A DNA stretch of 48,162 nt. Origin: CAZYJD01 sp964647785. Its GTDB lineage: Bacteria; Bacteroidota; Bacteroidia; NS11-12g; UBA9320. Positions 41,842 to 48,162 of the stretch are shown piece after piece; position 1 is the first letter of the stretch; each line of letters opens with the position of its first letter. The notes beneath the pieces were generated by a model. It made no database searches and was not told the origin of the DNA. It saw only the letters and a program-made list of their open reading frames with translations. Both the position numbers and the translations under genes were made by a program. Location of the stretch: assembly GCA_964647785.1 (NCBI GenBank), contig CAZYJD010000007.1, forward strand, positions 1 to 48,162, read 5' to 3'.

Positions 41842-42513
41842 TTAAGGAGTTTTGATCAATGTGGCCCCTTGAACTCGACCTTTTAAGCTTGCTTCTTGAA
41901 CGAAAAGATATTTTAGTCTTATTCCTTGATCAGAAAAGATGTTTTCTTTCTTGATTTCATATTTCGGATAATAGAATACATCCACATTAGGGTTCTCAGA
42001 AACAAGGCGATAATTAAAAGTAGCAGAAGCCCCACTTAAAGCGGAATTATTCCAAGTTAAATTATTGAGCATTCCTGCAATAGGTAAGCCTATGATATAA
42101 GATGGTGTAAAGCCAAGACGCTCTTCCCCTGTGCTATATTTCTCACCATTAATTTCCTCCTTTTTGTAGCCAGCAGCGCGCTGAACCAGCGATTGACTGA
42201 GGAATGAATAGCCGATGAGGCTAAGTGTTGGAAATATTCGTTTGGTTTTGAATAATTCGACGCCATTGAAGGTGAAAAGGAACGCATTCTTGTGGTTATT
42301 CTTATTATTCTTAGAAAAACTAGGAATTCCACAAAAGGCATAACCTTGTACATCAATTTCCTCCAGATCTGAGGTTTTGTATTCCCCATTAAAAATTAGT
42401 GGCTTATGGTCTTTCGCTCCGGTGGTTACTAGTTTTGTGGTTGAACAGCTGGCAATGAATAATGACCCGAACAGGACGATGCCGTAAAGTGGCAATTTTC
42501 TTCTAGTTTTCAT
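41842..42513 (-). CDS. Lipoprotein of unknown function
   Basis: A 223-residue protein with a clear lipoprotein signal: MKTRRKLPLYGIVLFGSLFI followed by ASC (Cys23). The mature part has GVELFKTKRIFPTLSLIGYS, a YSTGEERLGFTPSYIIGLPI segment and ASATFNYRLVSENPNVDVFY; I recognise no family. The region is more AT-rich than the housekeeping part of the window. It lies 69 bases upstream of the frameshifted lipoprotein gene on the same strand. An inverted repeat is present in its upstream region at 42573-42594. Confidence 0.72.
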   Translation of the reverse strand: MKTRRKLPLYGIVLFGSLFIASCSTTKLVTTGAKDHKPLIFNGEYKTSDLEEIDVQGYAFCGIPSFSKNNKNNHKNAFLFTFNGVELFKTKRIFPTLSLIGYSFLSQSLVQRAAGYKKEEINGEKYSTGEERLGFTPSYIIGLPIAGMLNNLTWNNSALSGASATFNYRLVSENPNVDVFYYPKYEIKKENIFSDQGIRLKYLFVQEASLKGRVQGATLIKTP

Positions 42514-42572
42514 TTTATTTTTTTTGAATGGTTAGTTAGCATGCTATACTTGGTTTATGAACACATTTTGAC

Positions 42573-42594
42573 GTAATACGCCACTTTGTATTAC
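42573..42594. repeat. Inverted repeat upstream of the lipoprotein gene
   Basis: GTAATAC (42573-42579) and GTATTAC (42588-42594) are perfect inverted 7-base arms with an 8-base spacer, 60 bases upstream of the start codon at 42513. The surrounding 285 bases (42514-42798) are AT-rich and hold no gene I can support. An operator is possible. Confidence 0.35.
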
Positions 42595-42798
42595 ATACGC
42601 TTGGTAATTTCTTTTAATCGCTTTGATAAGGCTGTAAGAAAAATTTATTTTTTTTCAGAAAACCAATTAAAGCAATGCAATATAGCGGAAAATGACAATA
42701 ATCAAACAATTAGGTTGCTTTTTTAGAATGATGAAATGAATGCATTTCGTGCTGGCTGAATTAAATCTCATGAATAAAATTAAGCATGAATTTATGTG

Positions 42799-43248
42799 CT
42801 AGTGATCATTTTCTTCCTGATCATCTTCCAGGGCAGCAGGTGGTTCTTCCTTAGAGTGAGCGGACCGATTAAATAGCGCCCTCCAGGTCTCCCCTTTAAG
42901 CAGGGCAAAAAATTCGAGGCCATGCAGCCATCCGAGATAGCACAGCGACATGATTGCAAAAGCTGGAATGACCACTAGAAAGAAGGGAGAACCACTGGGA
43001 AGACTCTTCACAATGAGCATGACGGGAATCATCATCACGGGCAATACCGCAAAGATTTTTAAAAAAGGCAAGCTGCCATATTTGATGCGAATGATGGGTG
43101 CAACCGTTGCCCAAGCACCCAAAACACCGAGGAAAATGGCGCTGAACCAGTTTCCGGCGTTTTTGGAGGTATGATAAGTGAGCATCGTAAAAAGAACTGC
43201 GGTGATTACAAACAACAATGCGATTACCAATGGGTTGAGTTTTTTCAT
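42799..43248 (-). CDS. Small membrane protein, unknown function
   Basis: A 149-residue protein with four hydrophobic segments (about 7-24, 33-52, 62-80 and 86-111 from the ATG at 43248) and an acidic, hydrophilic tail (KEEPPAALEDDQEENDH). An ATG two codons earlier is equally possible. No family recognised. It is the last gene of the minus-strand cluster that begins at 46197, with a 56-base gap after the repeat-protein gene. Confidence 0.7.
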   Translation of the reverse strand: MKKLNPLVIALLFVITAVLFTMLTYHTSKNAGNWFSAIFLGVLGAWATVAPIIRIKYGSLPFLKIFAVLPVMMIPVMLIVKSLPSGSPFFLVVIPAFAIMSLCYLGWLHGLEFFALLKGETWRALFNRSAHSKEEPPAALEDDQEENDH

Positions 43249-43304
43249 TTGCATTTCTTAATTGTACGGAGTTCCTGATTTAATTGAATGAGAACATGAT
43301 CGGG

Positions 43305-43793
43305 TCAATAGTGATACTTTACGGCGTGCCAAATGGCCACGAATTCTACAATGGTTACGTAGCCATCTATGCTAAATTGAATATCTCTTGAATAGCTGGA
43401 ATTTCCTGTATAAACCTTTCCATCTCTGATGGTTGCGATGACATCCCTGCTGTAGGTAGAGGTGCCGCTATAAATTTTACCATCCTTGATGGTCATCACA
43501 ATATCTCTGCTGTAGCTCGATGTTCCTTTGTAAACTTTACCATCGGATAGATTGTAGATGATATCGCGCGAATAGGTGCTATTGCCCTTGTACACTTTGT
43601 TATCGCTCACATTGCAAATCACATCAGCAGTATAGCTCGATGTTTTCTTGTACACCTTGTTTTTGTTGAGGTTGCACAACACATCTCTTGAATAGCTGCT
43701 GGTCCCTTTGAATACTTTGGTTTGTGCGTTTCCTATCATAAACGTTAGCATCATGAATGCCAGGCTTACATATGTTTTTATTTGAATCGTCAT
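43305..43793 (-). CDS. Secreted protein of six exact 20-residue repeats
   Basis: A 162-residue protein with a signal peptide (1-24, cleaving near GNAQ). Residues 26-145 are six 20-residue repeats with consensus K-V-Y-x-G-T-S-S-Y-S-R-D-V-x-x-x-I-x-D-G. The hydrophobic/polar alternation and terminal D-G turn of each unit suggest short beta-hairpins stacking into a solenoid or propeller-like sheet. The C-terminus TIVEFVAIWHAVKYHY is distinct and hydrophobic. I recall similar repeats in uncharacterised Bacteroidota proteins but no function. It lies between two small membrane-protein genes. Confidence 0.82.
   Translation of the reverse strand: MTIQIKTYVSLAFMMLTFMIGNAQTKVFKGTSSYSRDVLCNLNKNKVYKKTSSYTADVICNVSDNKVYKGNSTYSRDIIYNLSDGKVYKGTSSYSRDIVMTIKDGKIYSGTSTYSRDVIATIRDGKVYTGNSSYSRDIQFSIDGYVTIVEFVAIWHAVKYHY
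43359..43718 (-). repeat. Six tandem 60-bp coding repeats
   Basis: Six in-frame units of exactly 60 bases encode residues 26-145 of the repeat protein. Protein identity between units is high at SSYSRD and the D-G end, while the DNA has diverged, especially in the first two units. The array therefore looks old rather than recently amplified. Confidence 0.85.
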
Positions 43794-43828
43794 GGATTAG
43801 AAAGTAATAAACATGAATGCTACGCAGC

Positions 43829-44173
43829 TTATTGTTTGGCTTTTGAGATGGAGTATATGAGCCATATAAAAATGAGGTAGCCAATGCCATTGGCAATGAC
43901 ATAAAGCTCGGCTGAAAAGCCAATCAGCGAAAACAGAAGGTTGATGATAAAGGCGAGCATGAAGAAAACTGCCGATGTTGTTCTTGCCATGGTGGTAGTT
44001 CTTGCTTGTTTAAAAGATGCCGCCAACGAAAGGGTCAATGTTGAAGACAAAAACAGAAGGCTTCCCACGCCCAATATTAGTTTGCCCTCGCCGTCATATA
44101 AACTGTAAAAGCCGTAAGCGATTAATACACTTACCCCTATGGACACCAAGAATTTTAGCAAGTTGAATTTCAT
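43829..44173 (-). CDS. Small four-helix membrane protein, unknown function
   Basis: A 114-residue protein with four hydrophobic helices (about 6-24, 30-50, 66-86 and 88-108) and short loops. No motif recognised. It begins 9 bases after the SPFH-GYF gene on the same strand and is followed after 35 bases by the repeat-protein gene, so it is very likely in the same transcript. Confidence 0.7.
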   Translation of the reverse strand: MKFNLLKFLVSIGVSVLIAYGFYSLYDGEGKLILGVGSLLFLSSTLTLSLAASFKQARTTTMARTTSAVFFMLAFIINLLFSLIGFSAELYVIANGIGYLIFIWLIYSISKAKQ

Positions 44174-44182
44174 AAGCCTAAT

Positions 44183-45454
44183 TTATGTGTTGGGGGGCGG
44201 AGGTGGAACTGATGAAAAAACCGCAGCAATTTCTAAAAAGTTTTCAGCCAACTCCCAGTCGGCCATGCCTTGTCGCCAAACGTGATGTTGTTTGCTGAAT
44301 TGACCGTTTTGGGCAAATTGTTTGAGCTGATCCAAGCTAAATGGACCGGATTGTTGGCCATTCAGGGCAATGAAGTAAGATACCGAAGGGGGAGGAGGAG
44401 GGGTAGGCTGGTTGAGGTGGCCCATCATACCGCCTATTTGATTGCCCATTGCACCGCCAATGCCCAAGCCCATCATGAGTCCTGCAGGGTTTAAACCGCC
44501 CCCATCGCCCATATTTGTATTGCCCATTTCGCCCAGATTTTCTGCCGCTGTTTTCAGTACATCGGCAGATTTATTGATTTGATGCACCTGTAAGTTATCG
44601 CCCTCAACACCCATTTCCATTTCCTTCCGCTTAATGCGCATGCTTTCATCGAGGTTCTCAATTTCAATATCTGTTTTGGCTTCAATGAATTTTGTTTGTT
44701 GATCGCTGGTGGATTTCTTCAACTGCTGGTAGTGTTCATGCGATTTATCAAATTCGATGGCACTGATGTCTATCCGCTTAAGGTTGATTCCAAAATCTTC
44801 TTCAAGGGCCGTAGATATGTTTGATTTTACCATGGCGCTGATGTCATCAATTCGTGTTTCCAAACGCAAGAGGGGAATTTGCTCATCATTTGGAAGATTG
44901 CTTACGATCGACTTTGTTTTTCGGATGATGAAATCTTTGATCTGGGCCTTGAATGCCTCCAGATCAAATTCCCTTAATCGATTGAGTTTGATGAAAGTCT
45001 GGTAATCACTCAGGTTAAACGTTAAATTGCCTCGTACGGCGCAAGGGACACCCAGGTCGGGAAAGCGGGGATCGAAAAGGTCGAAATACTGAATGCCAAA
45101 TTTGATTTGATTATTTCCAGCCAAGTTGATGAAATAAACTTCAGCCTGAAAGGGAGAGTTTCCGCCAAAGGCAGCCCCAACAATACCGGTTAAAACAGGA
45201 AAGTTAGCGGTTTGAATGCTTTGGTCATGCGGCCCAATGATATAATCGTGCATATCGCCATTGGCTTGCCTATAAACAAAAACGGCCATTTCTCCGTCTT
45301 TCACCCTTAAACTGCTGCCGTAGCGGATCGCATTTTCTTTTCTAGTGATGTCAGCTGCCCCTGAGGGGCTCCATTTCCATACAAGATAATCCTGTTCATC
45401 GCAACGGATGATATCCATCAACCCACCTTCACTTCTTTTTCCGAATAGTCCCAT
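44183..45454 (-). CDS. SPFH-domain protein with a C-terminal GYF_2 domain
   Basis: A 423-residue protein without a membrane segment. Residues about 15-230 match the 'virion core'-type SPFH domain (GLMDIIRCDEQDYLVWKWSP, FDPRFPDLGVPCAVRGNLTF), as in B. subtilis YdjI. A charged helical region (240-300) and a Gly/Met-rich linker (310-350) follow. PPPPP (352-356) precedes a GYF_2 domain (359-404: GQQSGPFSLDQLKQF, WRQGMADW), and a second PPPPP (417-421) ends the protein. GYF domains bind proline-rich peptides, so self-association is plausible. It follows the zinc-ribbon gene by 17 bases. Likely role: a membrane-associated oligomeric scaffold. Confidence 0.86.
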   Translation of the reverse strand: MGLFGKRSEGGLMDIIRCDEQDYLVWKWSPSGAADITRKENAIRYGSSLRVKDGEMAVFVYRQANGDMHDYIIGPHDQSIQTANFPVLTGIVGAAFGGNSPFQAEVYFINLAGNNQIKFGIQYFDLFDPRFPDLGVPCAVRGNLTFNLSDYQTFIKLNRLREFDLEAFKAQIKDFIIRKTKSIVSNLPNDEQIPLLRLETRIDDISAMVKSNISTALEEDFGINLKRIDISAIEFDKSHEHYQQLKKSTSDQQTKFIEAKTDIEIENLDESMRIKRKEMEMGVEGDNLQVHQINKSADVLKTAAENLGEMGNTNMGDGGGLNPAGLMMGLGIGGAMGNQIGGMMGHLNQPTPPPPPSVSYFIALNGQQSGPFSLDQLKQFAQNGQFSKQHHVWRQGMADWELAENFLEIAAVFSSVPPPPPNT

Positions 45455-45471
45455 GATTTTTCTTTATTGCT

Positions 45472-46197
45472 TTACTTGATCCCTATTTCTCTAGCGTAGT
45501 ACATGATTTCTTCCAATGCACGCTCATCGTCCTTCATTGAAAATTTGGCCTTGATGATGATTTGTTCGCACTTGGTTCTCCATACCTTGGCAAATTCGTT
45601 GTGTTGCCTGTTTTCTGTATTGCTTTTGGTGAAGAAATTACCAATGGGTTTGGCTTTTGGGATGGCCAATGCCAGAAATTCAAGAATATCATTTTTAGTG
45701 GTTGGAATGGGGAAATTGGAAATGATTTCCATTTTCTTCTTATCTACTTTATCCGGGCCCAACATTTCAGAAAAGGTCTTTGAATAGAAACTCCCGACTG
45801 CTTCGAAAATATTGGTTGTATGCGCATCCTCTTTTCTTAAATCTTCCGCTTCATTCAACATTTTGAACAATTTTTCAATCGAGGCGCTGGCTTCAATGCC
45901 GCTAAAATCATGATCGCAACTGGGGCAAGATGTTTTAAAAGATTGAAGAATGGCCCCACAGGCCGGACATTTTTTAACATCGCCGAATTTATCAGATTTC
46001 GATGCCGACGATTGTTGCTTTTCTCTCGTGCTTTCCAGCTGCTTCTCATAAAGTTTAGCCTCCAAAACCATTTCAAACTCATCGAGATCAATGCCCATTG
46101 TTTCGGCATTTTTTAAAAGGATTTGCTTCTCCTTATCAGTGAGCGCCCCATCCACTAGCGCCATCTCAATCAGTTGGTTTAATCGATCGTTATACAT
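45472..46197 (-). CDS. TerB-like/zinc-ribbon protein paired with the SPFH gene
   Basis: A 241-residue soluble protein. Residues 8-49 (MALVDGALTDKEKQILLKNA and on) resemble the acidic helical TerB-like domain found in stress proteins. A zinc ribbon follows with Cys77, Cys80, Cys91 and Cys94 (CPACG, CPSC). The C-terminal ~130 residues are helical and unassigned. Zinc-ribbon proteins are encoded beside the SPFH protein YdjI in the B. subtilis envelope-stress operon, which supports a partnership. It is the first gene of the five-gene cluster. Confidence 0.78.
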   Translation of the reverse strand: MYNDRLNQLIEMALVDGALTDKEKQILLKNAETMGIDLDEFEMVLEAKLYEKQLESTREKQQSSASKSDKFGDVKKCPACGAILQSFKTSCPSCDHDFSGIEASASIEKLFKMLNEAEDLRKEDAHTTNIFEAVGSFYSKTFSEMLGPDKVDKKKMEIISNFPIPTTKNDILEFLALAIPKAKPIGNFFTKSNTENRQHNEFAKVWRTKCEQIIIKAKFSMKDDERALEEIMYYAREIGIK

Positions 46198-46630
46198 CCC
46201 AGTTCAAATTCCATTCAATGCCAGTGGGTGGATCATCTCCCAGGGCGAATGCCTTGGGTTCTTTATTCATCGATCTGCTTGCAATGAACGGTTAAGACAA
46301 TTTGCCACGCCAGCTATTAATTCCCAAATATAGAATTTTTGCGTGTTTGTCGGAATAATGAGCTTAGGTCATGTAGTACTGGCGCAGAAACCTTTCTTAC
46401 TTTTCATACATATACCTACTCAGGGAATGTTTTGGCTGCATTGGCGGTTATTGGTTGCGTGTGCTTATGCGATCAATCCATTGATGGTACTTCACTTCAA
46501 CGATGTCTTTAAAGTATTCATGTACATCAACAAAACTGATTTACGCTTGCCTTGCGCATTGAACGGCCCCATGCTTAGCAGATTCGATTTTTTTTGGCAG
46601 GTTGATCGCCTTGCCTTTCCTTTCCGGTAT
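46198..46630. other. 433-base region without a supported gene; possible gene remnant
   Basis: No complete gene is supportable. On the minus strand a frame reading GKAINLPKKIESAKHGAVQC is closed by a TAA at 46541-46543. The same frame then continues FVDVHEYFKDIVEVKYHQWI to a stop at 46448-46450, with no start codon. This looks like a decayed 3' end. The plus strand is open across 46343-46822 but half of that is antisense to the methyltransferase gene. Confidence 0.4.
46325..46332 (-). promoter_or_regulatory. Putative -7 element for the SPFH cluster
   Basis: Minus-strand TATATTTG is an exact TAnnTTTG match. Transcription would start near 46318, about 120 bases ahead of the zinc-ribbon gene's start codon. 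No -33 TTG at standard spacing is seen. Confidence 0.35.
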
Positions 46631-47440
46631 TTAGCTTTTACTCTTTCTGGTCGCTTTTATGGCATACAACATGGGGATTTTGTCATCCAAATGTGCTATT
46701 CGGAATTTGCCTGTTTCAAATTCCATGGTCTTGTTGAAGCAGTTGTAGGGCGAATAATCAAACTCATCGAACCCGTTTATTTCAAGATTATTTTTGATGA
46801 GGCTATTGAGTACTTCGCCTAAGCCGTGATTCCACATCACGTATGATTGCGAAATGTTGGCATCTCTGTCGGCATAAGTCCCGTTTTCCGTTTCGACAAT
46901 GGCACCCGAGTTAAAATAGCGGTAGGCAATTTTTTCAAAATTGTCGTCAAACATCCAAACCACGGGATGAAATTCAACCATCACCAATTGTCCGTTGGGT
47001 TTTAAAAATCGGGCAATGATTTCAGCCCATTGGTCCAAATTGGGCAGCCAGCCAATGGTTCCATAACTGGTAAACACAATATCAAACTTTTCGTCCAGGT
47101 GATTGGGTAAGTCATAAATATCGCAACAGATAAAGGTGGCATTTGAATGGGTTTCTTTGGCTATTTCTTGGGCACTTTCAATGGCTTTGTCGGAGAAGTC
47201 GATACCGGTGGCATGGGCTCCCAGTCTGCTCAATGAAATGGTGTCTTGCCCGAAATGACATTGCAAATGCAAAATCTTTTTGCCTTGCACATCTCCCAAT
47301 AATTCCAATTCAATGGGGTTCAAAGAGCTTTTTCCTTTCAAGAAATTCTCCTGGTCGTAAAAGTCAGATTGTAAATGCGTTTCTGTTCGGTTGTTCCACG
47401 ATTGGCGGTTGATTTCGATGTACTTGTGTTCGGGGGTCAT
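46631..47440 (-). CDS. Class I SAM-dependent methyltransferase
   Basis: A 269-residue methyltransferase (ATG at 47440; another ATG three codons earlier at 47449). Motif I is ILHLQCHFGQDTISLSRLGA, with the acidic residue after the second strand in TGIDFSDKAI. FICCDIYDLP and DIVFTSYGTIGWLPNLDQW follow, then LKPNGQLVMVEFHPVVWMFD. The HFGQD and FHPV forms are typical of a subgroup of small-molecule methyltransferases widespread in bacteria. The substrate is unknown. No operon partner. Confidence 0.88.
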   Translation of the reverse strand: MTPEHKYIEINRQSWNNRTETHLQSDFYDQENFLKGKSSLNPIELELLGDVQGKKILHLQCHFGQDTISLSRLGAHATGIDFSDKAIESAQEIAKETHSNATFICCDIYDLPNHLDEKFDIVFTSYGTIGWLPNLDQWAEIIARFLKPNGQLVMVEFHPVVWMFDDNFEKIAYRYFNSGAIVETENGTYADRDANISQSYVMWNHGLGEVLNSLIKNNLEINGFDEFDYSPYNCFNKTMEFETGKFRIAHLDDKIPMLYAIKATRKSKS

Positions 47441-47580
47441 GGTTTGCAAATGGTTAAAAAAGGGGCCAAGCGACTCGATTTTAATGTCGAAAATACAGCC
47501 TAGCTTTTCAAGAACAAATCTTTATTGATTCCCCATCATGGCTCGCATTTAATGAATACTCCTGGATTCATTTAGTTGGC

Positions 47581-47610
47581 TTGAAATATAAACCGGTACA
47601 TGTATTATTG
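47581..47610 (+). promoter_or_regulatory. Putative promoter of the secreted propeller-like gene
   Basis: TTG (47581-47583), a 19-base spacer, then TATTATTG (47603-47610), one base from TAnnTTTG. Spacing is as expected for the Bacteroidota vegetative promoter. Transcription would begin near 47617, twelve bases before the ATG. Confidence 0.5.
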
Positions 47611-47628
47611 TTGCGTAAAGCAATTCAT

Positions 47629-48162
47629 ATGTCCCTATTCTACAAATACAAAACCTTTTGTCTGTTTCTATTTTTGATCATCGCCTCAACCCAGGCAAAG
47701 GCCCAATATTGGAATCAAATTGGCACAGACATAGACGATGGACCAGTATCGTCTAATCCGGCCATATCTATTTCGGATGATGGGAGATTTTTAGCCCGTC
47801 TCATTGCTAATAAACCGGTTGTTTTTGTTAACGATGCTGGGCAGTGGAAGGACTTGAAATTAAGTGGTTTGCCAAGTACATCCAGCAAGCGATTCTATTC
47901 ACTTAGCTTATCGGGCAACGGGAAGGTGCTTGCCATTGGCAATATGTTTGACGATCAATATGGAGAGAACTATGGAATCGTTAAAGTATACACCAACAAC
48001 AACAGTCGTTGGGAACAAAAAGGATCCGATATTTACTATACCACCAGAGGGTTAATGCTAGGTAAACAAATAGCCTTATCTTCAGACGGGAAAACATTGG
48101 CGGCTAGTGTGGGTAGCACTTTTGGAGGCATCTATATATATGAAATCAATGGCTCGGAGTGG
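47629..48162 (+). CDS. Secreted propeller-like protein, cut by the window edge
   Basis: The first 178 residues of a gene that continues past the right edge. A signal peptide (MSLFYKYKTFCLFLFLIIAS, then cleavage near KAQ) is followed by repeated units: WNQIGTDIDDG, then ISISDDGRFLA, WKDLKLSG, LSLSGNGKVLAIGN, VKVYTNNNSRWEQKGSDI and IALSSDGKTLAASV. Alternating 'S.DG..LA' and 'V.VY....W...G.DI' strands are the pattern of large Bacteroidota beta-propeller or FG-GAP-like exoproteins, often exported by the type IX system. The C-terminal sorting domain would be outside the window. Confidence 0.8.
   Translation, partial: MSLFYKYKTFCLFLFLIIASTQAKAQYWNQIGTDIDDGPVSSNPAISISDDGRFLARLIANKPVVFVNDAGQWKDLKLSGLPSTSSKRFYSLSLSGNGKVLAIGNMFDDQYGENYGIVKVYTNNNSRWEQKGSDIYYTTRGLMLGKQIALSSDGKTLAASVGSTFGGIYIYEINGSEW

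Noticed and set aside
43359..43718. Regular 60-bp tandem array considered as CRISPR or satellite
   Set aside because: Units are contiguous with no spacers, keep the reading frame and encode a signal-peptide-bearing protein with conserved residues.
46343..46822. Plus-strand open frame of 159 codons
   Set aside because: Its second half is antisense to the methyltransferase gene, it shows no recognisable domain, and the composition looks like a mirrored minus-strand coding sequence.
1..48162. tRNA, rRNA, insertion sequence, CRISPR or prophage genes
   Set aside because: Reading both strands I found no T-loop/acceptor pattern, no transposase or integrase motifs, no repeat-spacer arrays and no phage structural genes; a covariance-model scan could still reveal a small RNA.

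Overview
The window comes from a Gram-negative member of the Bacteroidota. Evidence: TAnnTTTG-type -7 promoter elements, families largely confined to that phylum (DUF4293, DUF4837, DUF4159), short-signal lipoproteins, an ECF sigma factor with a small downstream partner, and a secreted propeller-like protein at the right edge. Base composition looks to be in the mid-40s %GC by eye, with a more AT-rich stretch around 41.2-46.5 kb. KdsB implies Kdo-containing LPS. I see no rRNA, tRNA, CRISPR array, insertion sequence or prophage. Most of the window is chromosomal housekeeping; the last 10 kb is accessory in character.

Layout. 1-2.9 kb: a cut-off gene (possibly an amino-acid dehydrogenase), cdsA, a CPBP protease and, divergently, dusB. 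3.0-10.9 kb: a tightly packed minus-strand run, rnr > polyprenyl synthase > lplA > family-39-like glycosyltransferase > nth > xseA > xseB, with 4-20 bp overlaps that imply translational coupling. 10.9-16.2 kb: a molybdenum-enzyme module (YdeP/FdhF-like oxidoreductase, a small conserved protein, FdhD), then a secreted barrel-like protein and an SDR. 16.4-20.2 kb: lipoylated E2 acyltransferase, kdsB and pyrG on the plus strand. 20.3-23.8 kb: dps and uvrA. 23.9-24.9 kb: sigma factor plus small partner, closed by a clear terminator. 24.9-27.7 kb: purN, a DUF4837 lipoprotein and a LysM lytic transglycosylase in one minus-strand operon. 27.9-33.6 kb: alanine dehydrogenase-like protein, cation-chloride cotransporter-like permease, DUF4293 protein and a double ABC ATPase.

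33.7-38.6 kb: an SPFH/prohibitin-type lipoprotein; a three-gene overlapping cluster (polytopic membrane protein, THEP1-like NTPase, MobA); DUF4159; rsmE; a lipoprotein. MobA and FdhD together show that this organism makes and uses molybdenum cofactor. 38.8-46.2 kb: a chemoreceptor-like four-helix sensor without an output domain, a DOPA-dioxygenase-like enzyme, several orphans, a lipoprotein gene broken by a frameshift, and a five-gene minus-strand cluster (zinc-ribbon/TerB-like protein, SPFH-GYF protein, two small membrane proteins, and a secreted protein made of six exact 20-residue repeats). 46.6-48.2 kb: a methyltransferase and the start of a secreted propeller-like protein.

The best candidates for undescribed biology are the membrane protein/NTPase/MobA cluster and the SPFH-GYF cluster with its repeat protein. 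Functions for both are inference. Start sites were re-chosen for many genes where the longest open frame runs into the neighbour or precedes the conserved N-terminus.
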